Positions 16,637 to 25,971 of a stretch of 64,000 nt of DNA are shown here, piece by piece (positions within the stretch are counted from its first letter, which is position 1; each line of letters starts with the position of its first letter). The stretch spans positions 124,001-188,000 of the forward strand of contig NZ_MUNV01000007.1 in NCBI RefSeq assembly GCF_002001125.1, read 5' to 3'. The DNA is from Rhodanobacter sp. B04 (GTDB lineage: Bacteria > Pseudomonadota > Gammaproteobacteria > Xanthomonadales > Rhodanobacteraceae). Under the pieces are notes generated by a model. The model ran no database searches. It had not been told where the DNA came from and worked only from the letters and a program-made list of their open reading frames with translations. The translations under genes and the position numbers were made by a program.

Positions 16637-18148
16637 ATGAAGAAGGTCCCGATGAAACATCTTCCGCTTCATCGCACCGCCATTGCGACGGCATTGGCCT
16701 TGCTGCTCGGCGCCTGCGCGATACCGGCACGGCTGAATCGCCCGAACCTGCGTGACGATGTGCCGCTCGCCGGCTTGCAGGCGCCTGCCCGCGCCGGCTG
16801 GCCGGATGCCGATTGGTGGCGCGCCTATGGCGACCCGCAGCTGGACCAGCTGATCGCGATCGCGATGAAGCAGTCGCCGGACCTGGAGCAGGCGCACAGC
16901 CGCGTGGTCAATGCCGAGCAATCGGTGCGACTCGCTGCCGCCCAGGCGGGGCTCAACGTGAATGGCAATGCGCAGTTCGAACGTCAGCGCATGAGCAAGA
17001 ACGGCATCCTCAGCCTGCTGCCGCCGAACATCCCGATCGACCCCTGGTACAACCAGACCGATCTCGGCCTGCAGGCGAAATACACCTTCGACTGGTGGGG
17101 CAAGAAGCGCTCGAGCATCGAGGCCGCACTCGATCAGGCGCATGCCGCCGAGGCGCAGCGCAGCGCCGCCGCGTTGACGATCCAGAACGCCGTGGCCGAT
17201 ACCTATTTCGGCTGGCAGGGCGACCAGGCACGCCTGGCGCTCTCCATCCGGCTGGTCGCTGCGCAGGAAAAACTGGTGCGCATCGCCGAGTTGCGCGTGG
17301 CGCAGGGCGTGGACCTCGCCGATACCGCGCAGCAGGCCAAGGCACAACTCGCAGCTGCGCGCGAGATGCATGTCGCCCTGCAGGGCTCGGCCGCGATCCG
17401 CAGGGTGGCGCTGGCTTCCCTGCTCGGCATTGCGCCGGCCGATCTGCCCGCCTTGCAAGCCCGGCCGCTGCCCGAAGTGGACAGCCGCCTTCCCGCCAGC
17501 GCGCGGCTCGACCTGATTGCGCGCCGCCCCGATATCGCCGCCAGCCGCTGGCAGGTCGAAGCGGCGCTGAAACAGACGGATGTGGCGCGCGCGCAGTTCT
17601 TCCCGGACATCGGCATCAGTGCGATGGCGGGCCTGTCCAGCCTCGACATGGGCAAACTGCTCGAAGCCGGCAGCCGCACCTTTGCACTGACCCCCGCGCT
17701 GCACCTGCCGATCTTCGAAGGCGGTCAGCTGAGGGCCAACTACGGCGTCAGCAAGGCCCAGCTCGCCGCTGCCGTGGCGGAATACAACAGCACCGTGGTC
17801 AGTGCCGCACGCGACGTGGCGACCCAGGCACTCACCGCGCAACAGATCGCCGCACGGCGCAGGGAACAGTCCGCGCAGATCATCGCCAACGAACGCCTGC
17901 TCGCCACCGCACAGGCGCGTGCCCATCAAGGCGTGCGTGATGCACGCGAAGGCCTCGCTGCGGCAGCGCAGCTGCTGCAGCAGCAAGACGATGCCGCCAG
18001 CCTGAAGGCCCAGGCCGTTTCCACGGACCTGGCCCTGATCAAGGCCCTCGGCGGCGGCTACCAGAACACCGGCGGGATCGGCAGCGCCAACCCGACTTCC
18101 CCCTCCCCTTCAAATCCGTCCGGAGACGACGCCGATGAGCGCCACTGA
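16637..18148 (+). CDS. Outer-membrane efflux factor (NodT/OprM-type lipoprotein)
   Basis: TolC-like trimeric channel subunit. 503 residues with a lipoprotein signal (lipobox LLGAC, Cys about 26) and the family pattern PARAGWPDADWWRAYGDPQLDQLI, followed by two repeated outer-membrane efflux segments with long helical stretches. The middle of the operon marR-OMF-emrA-emrB, it completes a dedicated tripartite pump, so this system does not depend on a shared TolC. Its last 14 bases overlap the MFP gene. ATG 16637 or 16652 are both possible starts. Confidence 0.92.
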   Translation: MKKVPMKHLPLHRTAIATALALLLGACAIPARLNRPNLRDDVPLAGLQAPARAGWPDADWWRAYGDPQLDQLIAIAMKQSPDLEQAHSRVVNAEQSVRLAAAQAGLNVNGNAQFERQRMSKNGILSLLPPNIPIDPWYNQTDLGLQAKYTFDWWGKKRSSIEAALDQAHAAEAQRSAAALTIQNAVADTYFGWQGDQARLALSIRLVAAQEKLVRIAELRVAQGVDLADTAQQAKAQLAAAREMHVALQGSAAIRRVALASLLGIAPADLPALQARPLPEVDSRLPASARLDLIARRPDIAASRWQVEAALKQTDVARAQFFPDIGISAMAGLSSLDMGKLLEAGSRTFALTPALHLPIFEGGQLRANYGVSKAQLAAAVAEYNSTVVSAARDVATQALTAQQIAARRREQSAQIIANERLLATAQARAHQGVRDAREGLAAAAQLLQQQDDAASLKAQAVSTDLALIKALGGGYQNTGGIGSANPTSPSPSNPSGDDADERH

Positions 18149-19370
18149 GTCCGACAAGACCGCCAACAAGACCGCTGACGACAACGACAGCGGCCTGGCG
18201 GCGAAGAACCCGGCCAAGCGCCGCAAGACCTTGTTGATCATGCTGCTGGTGTTTGCGCTGATCGGCATGATCTGGTTCCTGCTGTGGAAGCTGGTGTTTT
18301 CCACGCGCGTCACCACCGACAACGCGTACGTGAATGGCAACCAGGTGGCGATCTCGGCCCAGGTGCCGGGCACCGTGGTGGCGATCCTTGCCGACGATAC
18401 CCAGCACGTCGACGCCGGCCAGGTCCTGGTCAAGCTGGACGACACCGACGCCAGCGTGCGGCTGAGCCAGGCACGCAGCGCGCTGGCACAGGCGGTGCGG
18501 CAGGTACGCCAGCAGACCGACTCCGCCAGCGGCAGCGATGCCGCAGTCGCCGCACGGCAGATCGACCTGAAGAAGGCCGAGGCCGATCTCAAGCGGCGCC
18601 TGCCGCTGATCGCCCAGCAGGCCGAAGCGCCGGAAACCATCCAGCACCTGCGCGATGCCGTCGATCAGGCACGTGCCGCGCTGACCTCGGCCCAGGCGCA
18701 GGCATCGGCCGAACACGCCTCGATCGAAGGTACCGACATCGCCAACAATCCGGCGGTGCTGCAGGCACGCGCGAATTTCCGCGCAGCCTGGGTCGCGGCG
18801 CAGCGCAACACGATCTACGCGCCGGTATCCGGCTATGTGGCACAACGCAGTGTGCAGCTGGGCAACAGCGTGCAGCCTGGCCAGCAGCTGATGACCGTGC
18901 TGCCGCTGCACGACCTGTGGATCGACGCCAACTTCAAGGAAAACCAGCTGCGCCACGTTCGCATCGGCCAGCCGGCCAGGATCGAGACCGACCTCTATGG
19001 CGACAGCGTCGAATACCACGGCAAGGTGATCGGCCTGGGTGCCGGCACCGGCAGCGTGTTCTCGCTGCTGCCCGCGCAGAACGCCACCGGCAACTGGATC
19101 AAGGTGGTGCAGCGCGTCCCCGTGCGCATTGCGCTGGACAACCAGGAACTGGACAAGCATCCGCTGCGCATCGGCCTGTCCAGCAATGTCACCGTCGACA
19201 TCACCGACGACCGCGGCGCCGTGCTGGCACCGCAGGCCGAGCATCCATCCGTGGTGGCCAAAACCACGGTGTACGAGCAGATGGCCAGCCAGGCCGACGC
19301 CGAAGCCGATCGGGTGATTCGCGCCAACCTGGGAGCCTCCGGCAACACCGGCGGCAACCACTCGAACTGA
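18135..19370 (+). CDS. emrA: EmrA-type membrane fusion protein
   Basis: Periplasmic adaptor of the multidrug pump. 411 residues: a cytoplasmic N-terminus, one membrane helix (about residues 34-55), the sequence RVTTDNAYVNGNQVAISAQVPG typical of EmrA/HlyD, a lipoyl-like half-motif, a coiled coil (about 110-200), and a beta-barrel ending before residue 365. It overlaps the outer-membrane factor gene and is followed 16 bases later by the MFS transporter. Confidence 0.93.
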   Translation: MSATESDKTANKTADDNDSGLAAKNPAKRRKTLLIMLLVFALIGMIWFLLWKLVFSTRVTTDNAYVNGNQVAISAQVPGTVVAILADDTQHVDAGQVLVKLDDTDASVRLSQARSALAQAVRQVRQQTDSASGSDAAVAARQIDLKKAEADLKRRLPLIAQQAEAPETIQHLRDAVDQARAALTSAQAQASAEHASIEGTDIANNPAVLQARANFRAAWVAAQRNTIYAPVSGYVAQRSVQLGNSVQPGQQLMTVLPLHDLWIDANFKENQLRHVRIGQPARIETDLYGDSVEYHGKVIGLGAGTGSVFSLLPAQNATGNWIKVVQRVPVRIALDNQELDKHPLRIGLSSNVTVDITDDRGAVLAPQAEHPSVVAKTTVYEQMASQADAEADRVIRANLGASGNTGGNHSN

Positions 19371-19386
19371 GGCCGAGTCCAACCCC

Positions 19387-20955
19387 ATGGCTGCCATTTC
19401 CTCCGATGCCGCACCTGCCGATGCCGCTCCCCTGAAGCCGTTGCAGGGCGGCATGCTGGCCCTGATGACCATCGCCGTCGCGTTCAGCACCTTCATGGAG
19501 GTGCTGGACATGACCATCGTCAACGTGGCCGTGCCGCATATCGCCGGCAGCCTGGCGGTGAGCCCCAGCGAAGGCACCTGGGCGATCAGCTCGTACTCGA
19601 TGGCCAGCGCGATCATGCAGCCGCTGACCGGCTGGATCGCCAAGCGCTTCGGCGAAGTGCGCACCTTCGTGTTCTCGGTGATGTTGTTCGTGGTGTTCTC
19701 GATGCTGTGCGGCCTGGCCACCAGCATGCCGATGCTGGTGGTGGCCCGCCTGCTGCAGGGCGCCGGCTCCGGCCCGATGGTGGCGCTGGCGCTGTCGCTG
19801 TTGCTGGCCAACTATCCCAAGAGCAAGCAGGGCATCGCGCTGGCGCTGTGGGCGATGACCGTGGTGATCGCACCGGTGCTGGGGCCGATCCTCGGCGGCT
19901 GGATCACCGACAACTTCACCTGGCCGTGGATCTTCTACATCAACCTGCCGGTCGGTATCGGCGCGGCCATGACCACCTGGTTCCTGCTGCGCAAGCGTGA
20001 ATCGAAGACGGTGAAGGCGCCGATCGACGCCGTCGGTCTGCTGCTGCTGGTGGCCGGCATCGGCTGCATGCAGTTCATGCTGGACAATGGCAACGACCAC
20101 GACTGGTTCGCCTCGCCGCTGATCCTCACGCTGGGGCTGATTGCCGTGGTCTGCCTGAGCTTCCTGGTCGCCTGGGAGCTCAATGCAAAACATCCGGTGA
20201 TCGACCTCACACTTTTCAAGCAGCGCAACTTCACCATCGGCGTCAGCGCCATGTCATTCGGCATGCTGGCGTTCTTCGCGATCAACGTGGTCTCGCCGCT
20301 GTGGCTGCAGACCACGCTGGGCTTCACCGCCAGCTGGTCGGGACTCACCAGCGCCTGGGTCGGCGTGCTGGCCTTCCTGCTGTCGCCGGTGGTCGGCAGC
20401 ATGCTGGGCAAGTTCGACCTGCGCGCGATGATCACGATGGCCTTCGTGATACTCGCCGGCACCTCGTTCTGGCTGTCCACCTTCGACAGCAGCGCCTCGT
20501 ACGGCAGCATGGTGTGGCCACGGCTGGTGATGGGCCTGGGCATCCCGCTGTTTTTCATTCCGTTGAACCAGATCTATCTTTCCGGCCTGCCGGCGGATCA
20601 GATCGCCAGTGCCTCGGGCCTGGCCAATTTCTTCCGCACGCTCGGCTCCAGCGTTTCCACCGCCGCGACGGTGACGCTGTGGCAGCACCGCACCGAGTTC
20701 CACCACGCTTCACTGACCGAAAACATCACCGCAGCCGCTCCCGCGGCGAGCGGGTTCCTGCAGCATTTGCAGGCGGCGGGGCTGGCCGGCCAGCGTGGCC
20801 TGGCGGTGGTCGATCAGTTGCTCAGCCGGGAGGCGGCCACGCTGGCGGTCAACGACGTGTTCTGGCTGTGCTCGGTGATCTTCATCTGCATGATCCCGCT
20901 GCTGTGGCTGGCCAAGCCGCCGTTCGGCAGCGCCGGTGGCGCGGTGGGTCATTAG
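19387..20955 (+). CDS. emrB: EmrB/QacA-type MFS multidrug transporter
   Basis: Proton-driven DHA2-family (14-helix) drug exporter, 522 residues. Motif VLDMTIVNVAVPHIAG near residue 40, RFGEVR in the loop after helix 2-3, and the antiporter motif GPILGGWITDNFTWPWIFYINLP near residues 165-187 are visible. With the membrane fusion protein and outer-membrane factor it forms a tripartite pump exporting hydrophobic toxicants across both membranes. Substrate cannot be predicted. The reading frame ends before phaR with about 90 bases between. Confidence 0.94.
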   Translation: MAAISSDAAPADAAPLKPLQGGMLALMTIAVAFSTFMEVLDMTIVNVAVPHIAGSLAVSPSEGTWAISSYSMASAIMQPLTGWIAKRFGEVRTFVFSVMLFVVFSMLCGLATSMPMLVVARLLQGAGSGPMVALALSLLLANYPKSKQGIALALWAMTVVIAPVLGPILGGWITDNFTWPWIFYINLPVGIGAAMTTWFLLRKRESKTVKAPIDAVGLLLLVAGIGCMQFMLDNGNDHDWFASPLILTLGLIAVVCLSFLVAWELNAKHPVIDLTLFKQRNFTIGVSAMSFGMLAFFAINVVSPLWLQTTLGFTASWSGLTSAWVGVLAFLLSPVVGSMLGKFDLRAMITMAFVILAGTSFWLSTFDSSASYGSMVWPRLVMGLGIPLFFIPLNQIYLSGLPADQIASASGLANFFRTLGSSVSTAATVTLWQHRTEFHHASLTENITAAAPAASGFLQHLQAAGLAGQRGLAVVDQLLSREAATLAVNDVFWLCSVIFICMIPLLWLAKPPFGSAGGAVGH

Positions 20956-21046
20956 GTACAAACTGAAATTGCTGCAGCTTCCAGCTGCAGCATGGATACC
21001 CGGCCACGGCTGGTGCGGCGCAATATCTTCTGCTAGCGTTCGCCGC

Positions 21047-21544
21047 ATGGCACAAACTAAACGCACCATCAAGAAGTATCCGAACCGGCGTCTCTACGAC
21101 ACGGAAATCTCCAGCTACATCACGCTGGAGGAAGTCCGCCAGCTGGTGCTGGACAACGAGGATTTCGAGGTCCGCGATGCCAAGACCGGCGAGGACCTGA
21201 CCCGCTCTGTCCTGCTGCAGATCATCTCCGAGCACGAGGACAAGGGGCAGCCCATGCTGTCGCCGCAGCTGCTCAGTCAGATCATCCGCTTCTACGGCGA
21301 TTCGCTGCAAGGCTTCATGGGCCCCTATCTGGAGCGCAGCCTGCAGGTGTTCCTGGATCAGCAGACCCAGTTCCGCAGCCAGCTCAACAGCCTGATGGGG
21401 CAGACCCCGTGGAACACGCTGAATGACCTGACCGAGCGCAACATGGCGGCCTTCCAGGCGATGCAGCGGGGGCTGATCGATACTGCCGCCAAGGTCATGC
21501 CGACGCCGGGCGCCGGCGGTCGCGGCAGCAAGAAGCCCGGCTGA
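21047..21544 (+). CDS. phaR: PhaR, polyhydroxyalkanoate synthesis repressor
   Basis: 165 residues with the PHB_acc_N domain at the N-terminus (RTIKKYPNRRLYDTEISSYITLEEV) and PHB_acc domains after (LLQIISEHEDKGQPMLSPQLL). PhaR senses polyhydroxybutyrate granules and represses phasin and PHB genes. ATG 21047 is the start that begins with the domain; the open frame extends upstream to 20936 but overlaps emrB. phaB is 121 bases downstream. No polymerase (phaC) gene is in the window. Confidence 0.94.
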   Translation: MAQTKRTIKKYPNRRLYDTEISSYITLEEVRQLVLDNEDFEVRDAKTGEDLTRSVLLQIISEHEDKGQPMLSPQLLSQIIRFYGDSLQGFMGPYLERSLQVFLDQQTQFRSQLNSLMGQTPWNTLNDLTERNMAAFQAMQRGLIDTAAKVMPTPGAGGRGSKKPG

Positions 21545-21665
21545 GTCCAGCCCGCGCGACGGCGCGTACTCGCGCGCCGCTCGCTTGTTGCATTACAGGT
21601 CGAGCGCTGCAGTACAGCATGTGCTGCCTTGCCGCATGATCGAAACCTAAGGGGACGCAAGACAC

Positions 21666-22427
21666 ATGAGCGAAGTCGCTCTCCCAAAGCGTGTGGCGGT
21701 GGTCACCGGCGGCATCGGAGGACTCGGCACCGCCATCTGTCGCCAACTGCTGCAGGCGGGCCGCAAGGTGATTGCGGTGGACCTGGCTGCACGCGATGAG
21801 CGCATCGCGGCATTCCGCCAGGAACTGGCCGGTTTCGATGGCGCAATCAGCTTCGAGGCCGCTGACGTCAGCGACTTCGACAGCTGCCAGCAACTGACCA
21901 CGCGCATCGAACAGCAACACGGCGGCGTCGACGTGCTGGTCAACGCCGCCGGCATCACCCGCGACGCCAGCCTGCGCAAGATGTCGCCGCAGCAATGGCA
22001 CGAGCTGATGCGGGTGAATCTCGACGGCGTGTTCAACATGTGCCGCAACGTGGTCGACGGCATGACCACGCGCGGTTTCGGCCGCATCGTCAACATCAGT
22101 TCGGTGAATGGCCAGACCGGCCAGTTCGGCCAGACCAACTACTCCGCCGCCAAGGCCGGCGTGCACGGCTTCAGCATGGCGCTGGCACGTGAGACCGCAC
22201 GCAAGGGCGTCACCGTGAACACGGTCTCGCCGGGCTATTGCGATACCCCGATGGTCGCCGCCGTCTCCGCCGAGATCCGCGCGCAGATCATCGCCGACAT
22301 CCCGGTCGGCCGCCTCGGCGCACCAGCCGACATCGCCCGCGCGGTGAACTTTCTCGCCGATGATGCCGCCGGCTACATCACCGGCGCCAACCTGCCGGTC
22401 AACGGCGGCTACTTCATGAGCTTCTGA
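21666..22427 (+). CDS. phaB: PhaB, acetoacetyl-CoA reductase
   Basis: NADPH-dependent short-chain dehydrogenase reducing acetoacetyl-CoA to (R)-3-hydroxybutyryl-CoA for polyhydroxybutyrate. 253 residues with cofactor motif TGGIGGLG, NAAGIT, catalytic Ser in VNISSVNG and YSAAKAGVHGF (YxxxK), and C-terminal YITGANLPVNGGYFM, all in the PhaB subtype. Adjacent phaR supports PHB metabolism rather than fatty-acid FabG, though a FabG-like role cannot be fully ruled out. Confidence 0.9.
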   Translation: MSEVALPKRVAVVTGGIGGLGTAICRQLLQAGRKVIAVDLAARDERIAAFRQELAGFDGAISFEAADVSDFDSCQQLTTRIEQQHGGVDVLVNAAGITRDASLRKMSPQQWHELMRVNLDGVFNMCRNVVDGMTTRGFGRIVNISSVNGQTGQFGQTNYSAAKAGVHGFSMALARETARKGVTVNTVSPGYCDTPMVAAVSAEIRAQIIADIPVGRLGAPADIARAVNFLADDAAGYITGANLPVNGGYFMSF

Positions 22428-22501
22428 GCCTCGGTGCGGAAATGGCAGCGGTCGTCATGCGCTGGCATTTGATGTTTGCTGTACACCAAGCATGTCTCGA
22501 A

Positions 22502-22920
22502 TTACTTGCAGCTGAGTGCCTTGACGACCCCACCAGGACCGTAAGTCAGCTGACATTCCTTATATAGGAGGCGGGCAGTCGCCGCACGAGAGAGATGCCT
22601 GTATCCAGATATCTGCACGCCAGCCAGACAGGTTCCGCGCCTGATCCAAGGCGCCATTGGGCAATGCGCTCCCTGCCTTTCGTTGCGATGTCGCGCGCAG
22701 GAGCGATGCTCTGGTTTTCCTTGGGATCACCATCGAAGAACGTCACTCCTGCAAGATAGCGAACCGGCGCATACGATTGCATGGCCCATCCTTCAGGCGG
22801 TGGCTGATGCAGCGCCTCCGCGACTGAAATCGATTCAGGACATGATACGTTTTCAGCGAAAAGCTGGCTTGCCCAGACAATGGACAGGCATAGCAGCGTG
22901 ATCGCGCGAAGAGAGGCCAT
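22502..22920 (-). pseudogene. STY0301-family secreted protein, frameshifted near the C-terminus
   Basis: The readable frame from ATG 22920 gives a signal peptide (cleavage after LFA), then CPESISV, GWAMQSY, LAGVTFFDGDP and WLACRYLDTGISLVRRLP, the layout of the STY0301 family. The frame stops at 22546, but the expected C-terminus (KECQLTYGPGGVVKALSCK, with its two paired cysteines) continues in another frame to a TAA at 22502. The shift falls in a TATATA run around 22561-22566, where removal of one TA restores the frame. STY0301-type proteins occur beside amidase-like effectors, as here. The gene may be inactive, recently mutated, or a sequencing error. Confidence 0.75.
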
Positions 22921-22922
22921 GC

Positions 22923-23130
22923 TCACCATTCGATCACCGGGAAGGCGTTTCCATCATTGCTCCAGCCAGGTCGATGCGGCTGCCACGGAATCGTGCGTGG
23001 AAGCACCTTGCCTTGTGCCCCCCACTGATCCAGAACATGGATACCTCACGCACTCCGTATTCCCTTGGCTATTGGCAAAAACCCTGCCGCCATAAGACTC
23101 CGGCCTTTGCAAGACATGAGGCATATCCAT
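22923..23130 (-). pseudogene. BPSL0067-family (NlpC/P60-like amidase) gene with internal deletion
   Basis: Two fragments of one protein are joined out of frame. The N-terminal piece begins at ATG 23130 or 23124 behind an AAAGGA site and reads MPHVLQRPESYGGRVF then NTECV, matching the family's N-terminal region that holds the catalytic Cys. From about 23045 to the stop at 22923 a different frame reads GIHVLDQWGAQGKVLPRTI and SNDGNAFPVIEW, the conserved C-terminus. Some 75 residues between them, including the His region, are missing. It ends immediately before the STY0301-like gene, so the two were once an operon. Confidence 0.72.
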
Positions 23131-23471
23131 TCCTTTGGATAAATGAAGTTGTGATATCCACACAGGCAAACCGTTGCCAAAGCGCAATGTGCCGCTACAG
23201 GTAAGCAAAGGCCGCGATGCGGAACAGGGCACATTTGACCTGATTCATCTGGACCGCCCAAAAGGCGACATCCAATATCCGCAAAGACAACCAGGCAGGT
23301 CGCGCTTCTTCCATGTGCGAGACCGTCAGCGCTTGTCACGATCGTCGCCGCCAAGAGCAAGCGGCAAGTCCATCGGACAGCATCGTTCTCAGGAGTCGAG
23401 AAACGCCGCATGGGATTGCAGTCTCTCGCCGCTTGCGGAACAGTGGGCAGACTCACTCGACGGATCGCAGC
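23131..23471. other. Intergenic region between the decayed pair and kmo
   Basis: 341 bases. No family-like open frame on either strand. It must contain the promoter for kmo on the plus strand, and the old promoter for the decayed pair on the minus strand, but no convincing -35/-10 pair can be assigned. Confidence 0.4.
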
Positions 23472-24875
23472 ATGGCGCAGCAACCCATCACCCTCATCGG
23501 CGGCGGCCTGGTCGGCGCATTGTTGGCGCAACAACTGGCGCAACGCGGCTTTGCGGTCGAGGTTTACGAGAAGCGCGCAGACCCGCGCGTGGCTGGTTTC
23601 ATGGGCGGCCGATCGATCAACCTGGCACTGGCCGAACGCGGCTTGCAGGCCCTGCGCACAGCTGGTCTGGCTGACGACGTGCTGGAGCGTGCGGTGATGA
23701 TGCGCGGTCGCATGGTGCATACCCGCGACGGCGACAGCGGACTGCAACGCTATGGGGTCGACGACAGCGAGGTGATCTGGTCGGTGTCTCGCGGCGCCCT
23801 GAACATGCTGCTGCTGGATGCTGCCGAGGCGGCTGGGGTGCGGTTCCATTTCGGGCAGTCGCTGGTCGGTGCCGATTTCGATGCCCGGCGCATCCGGCTG
23901 GCCGATGACGCGGGCGTGCAACACGAACTGCAGGTCGGCATGCTGATCGGTGCCGACGGCGCCGGCTCGGCGGTACGCGCCGCGATGAACGTCCACATGC
24001 CGCTGGGTGAGCGCATCGAGTCGCTCGGCCACGGCTACAAGGAGCTGGAAATTCCTCCCGCAGGCGAACTGCCTGCGGCCGTGCTGCAGCTCAGCGGTGG
24101 CCGCGACCAGTTCGCGCTGGAACCGCATGCGTTGCATATCTGGCCGCGTGGCGGCTACATGTGCATCGCGCTGCCGAATACCGAGGGCAGCTTCACCGTC
24201 ACCCTGTTCCTGCCTGCGCAAGGGGCGGCGCCAAGCTTCGCCACGCTGCCCGATGCAACCGCTGCCGCCACCTTTTTCAGCGAACAGTTTCCGGGCCTGC
24301 TGTCGCTGATCCCGAATTTCCACGAGGACTACGACAGCCATCCGGTCGGCACCCTGTCCACGCTGTACCTGGACCGCTGGCATCTGGACGGTCGCGCCCT
24401 GCTGATCGGCGACGCCGCCCACGCGATCGTGCCGTTCCACGGCCAGGGCATGAACTGCGGATTCGAGGACACCGTGGTGCTGGCGAACCTGCTGGCTGCC
24501 GCACCGGACGACGGCGCCGAGGTCTTCGCCGAATTCCAGCGCGTGCGCCAGCCGAACGCGAACGCGATCGCCGCGATGGCGCTGGAAAACTACATCGAGA
24601 TGCGCGACTCGGTGGCCGATCCTCACTACCTGGCCAAGCGCGAACTCGGCGCGCTGCTGGCCACCCGCATTCCCGCCCACTACATGGCGCGCTACCGCAT
24701 GGTGACCTTCACCCATCTTCCCTATGCGTATGCGCTGGAACGTGGTCGTGCGCAGGACCGTTTGCTGGAGCAGCTGCTGCGCGAGAACCCGAACGTGGCG
24801 ACCATCGACATCGACGCCGCTGCCCAGCTGTTCCTGACTACGCTGGCCCCGCTACCGGCGCTGCGCCATGGATGA
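23472..24875 (+). CDS. kmo: Kynurenine 3-monooxygenase
   Basis: FAD-dependent hydroxylase converting L-kynurenine to 3-hydroxykynurenine with NADPH and O2. 467 residues from ATG 23472 (MAQQPITLIGGGLVGALLAQ). The GGGLVG FAD-binding motif, EKRADPR, GRSINLALAERG (a kmo signature), and the second FAD motif LIGDAAHAIVPFHGQGMNCGFED are all present. A longer frame upstream lacks homology. No kynureninase gene is adjacent; the product could feed NAD synthesis or tryptophan degradation. The DUF3293 gene overlaps its last eight bases. Confidence 0.95.
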   Translation: MAQQPITLIGGGLVGALLAQQLAQRGFAVEVYEKRADPRVAGFMGGRSINLALAERGLQALRTAGLADDVLERAVMMRGRMVHTRDGDSGLQRYGVDDSEVIWSVSRGALNMLLLDAAEAAGVRFHFGQSLVGADFDARRIRLADDAGVQHELQVGMLIGADGAGSAVRAAMNVHMPLGERIESLGHGYKELEIPPAGELPAAVLQLSGGRDQFALEPHALHIWPRGGYMCIALPNTEGSFTVTLFLPAQGAAPSFATLPDATAAATFFSEQFPGLLSLIPNFHEDYDSHPVGTLSTLYLDRWHLDGRALLIGDAAHAIVPFHGQGMNCGFEDTVVLANLLAAAPDDGAEVFAEFQRVRQPNANAIAAMALENYIEMRDSVADPHYLAKRELGALLATRIPAHYMARYRMVTFTHLPYAYALERGRAQDRLLEQLLRENPNVATIDIDAAAQLFLTTLAPLPALRHG

Positions 24876-25275
24876 GGCCCTGCTGGAAGCGTTCCGCTCC
24901 ACGACCTACCACGTCTGCATCGACACGGTGAACTGGGCAACCCTGCGGATCGACCTGCCGTTGCCGGTCGCGCTTGCCGGCGTGGTCGGCATGCACTCGT
25001 GGGCGTTCATCACCGCCTGGAATCCACAGGCGCGACGACGCCCGCCGGCAGAGAACCTGGCCGCCCAGCGCGAGCTGCTGGCGGCTCTGCAGGCGCAGCC
25101 TGGCACCGTCGTGCTGCCCGCCATCGGCGTGGGCAGCAGCGGCTGGAGCGAACCCAGCCTGTTCGCCATCGGTCCGGACGTCGTCACGCTCGACCAGCTG
25201 GCCAGGGTGCACAAACAACTGGCTTACGTGCATGGCGAGGCCGCCGGCGCGGCTCTTCTGCGCGTCCTGGACTGA
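24868..25275 (+). CDS. DUF3293-domain protein
   Basis: 135 residues; the sequence SWAFITAWNPQARRRPPAENLAAQRELL is the hallmark of DUF3293, a small cytoplasmic family of unknown function. No membrane segment or signal peptide. It overlaps kmo by eight bases and is followed 60 bases later by ccmA. The overlap suggests co-transcription with kmo, but no functional link is established. Confidence 0.85.
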   Translation: MDEALLEAFRSTTYHVCIDTVNWATLRIDLPLPVALAGVVGMHSWAFITAWNPQARRRPPAENLAAQRELLAALQAQPGTVVLPAIGVGSSGWSEPSLFAIGPDVVTLDQLARVHKQLAYVHGEAAGAALLRVLD

Positions 25276-25335
25276 GTCTTCAGCGGCAGTGCGCCGCATG
25301 GACAAGCACCCACGGCATTGCGGACAATCGAGGCA

Positions 25336-25971
25336 ATGACTGCCGCAAACACCGCCGTGCCCCTGCTCGAAGCGCGGGCCTTGAGCTTTCTTCGCCAGGA
25401 CGAACCGGTGTTCGCGCCGCTGGATTTCCACCTGCATGCGGGCGAACTGGCGCTGGTCGAGGGTGACAACGGCAGCGGCAAGACCACCTTGCTGCGCATC
25501 CTCGCCGGCCTGCTGCATGTCGGCGAGGGCGAGCTGCGCTGGCGCGGCGAACCGATGCAGCGCGACACCTGCGCTGGCGAGATCCTGTTCCTCGGCCATC
25601 AGCTCGGCCTCAAGGCCGACCTCAGTCCACGCGAGAACCTGCAGATCGCCGCCGGCCTGTTCGGTTGCCGCGACGGTGTAAGCGTGGCGACGGCGCTGGA
25701 GGAGGTCGGCCTGCGCGGCTACGAGGACGAGCCGGTGCGCCGACTGTCCGCAGGCCAGAAGAAGCGCGCCGCACTCGCGCGCTTGCTGCTGTTGCCGGCC
25801 ACCCTGTGGCTGCTCGACGAGCCCTATGCCAACCTCGACCGCATCGGCATCGCCCTGGTCAATCAACTGCTGGAAACGCATACCGCCGCCGGCGGTGCCG
25901 CGCTGGTCACCAGCCATGGCGCGGTGGGTTTCCATGGCGGCGAACCGCGGCATATCCGGATGCATGCATGA
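25336..25971 (+). CDS. ccmA: CcmA, haem exporter ATPase
   Basis: ATPase of the CcmABCD complex that releases holo-CcmE in cytochrome c maturation. 211 residues; Walker [11 protein letters not shown], signature [10 protein letters not shown], and Walker [13 protein letters not shown], all CcmA-type. Start at ATG 25336. Its stop overlaps the ccmB start (ATGA), the first link of a nine-gene ccm operon. Confidence 0.95.
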   Translation: MTAANTAVPLLEARALSFLRQDEPVFAPLDFHLHAGELALVEGDNGSGKTTLLRILAGLLHVGEGELRWRGEPMQRDTCAGEILFLGHQLGLKADLSPRENLQIAAGLFGCRDGVSVATALEEVGLRGYEDEPVRRLSAGQKKRAALARLLLLPATLWLLDEPYANLDRIGIALVNQLLETHTAAGGAALVTSHGAVGFHGGEPRHIRMHA

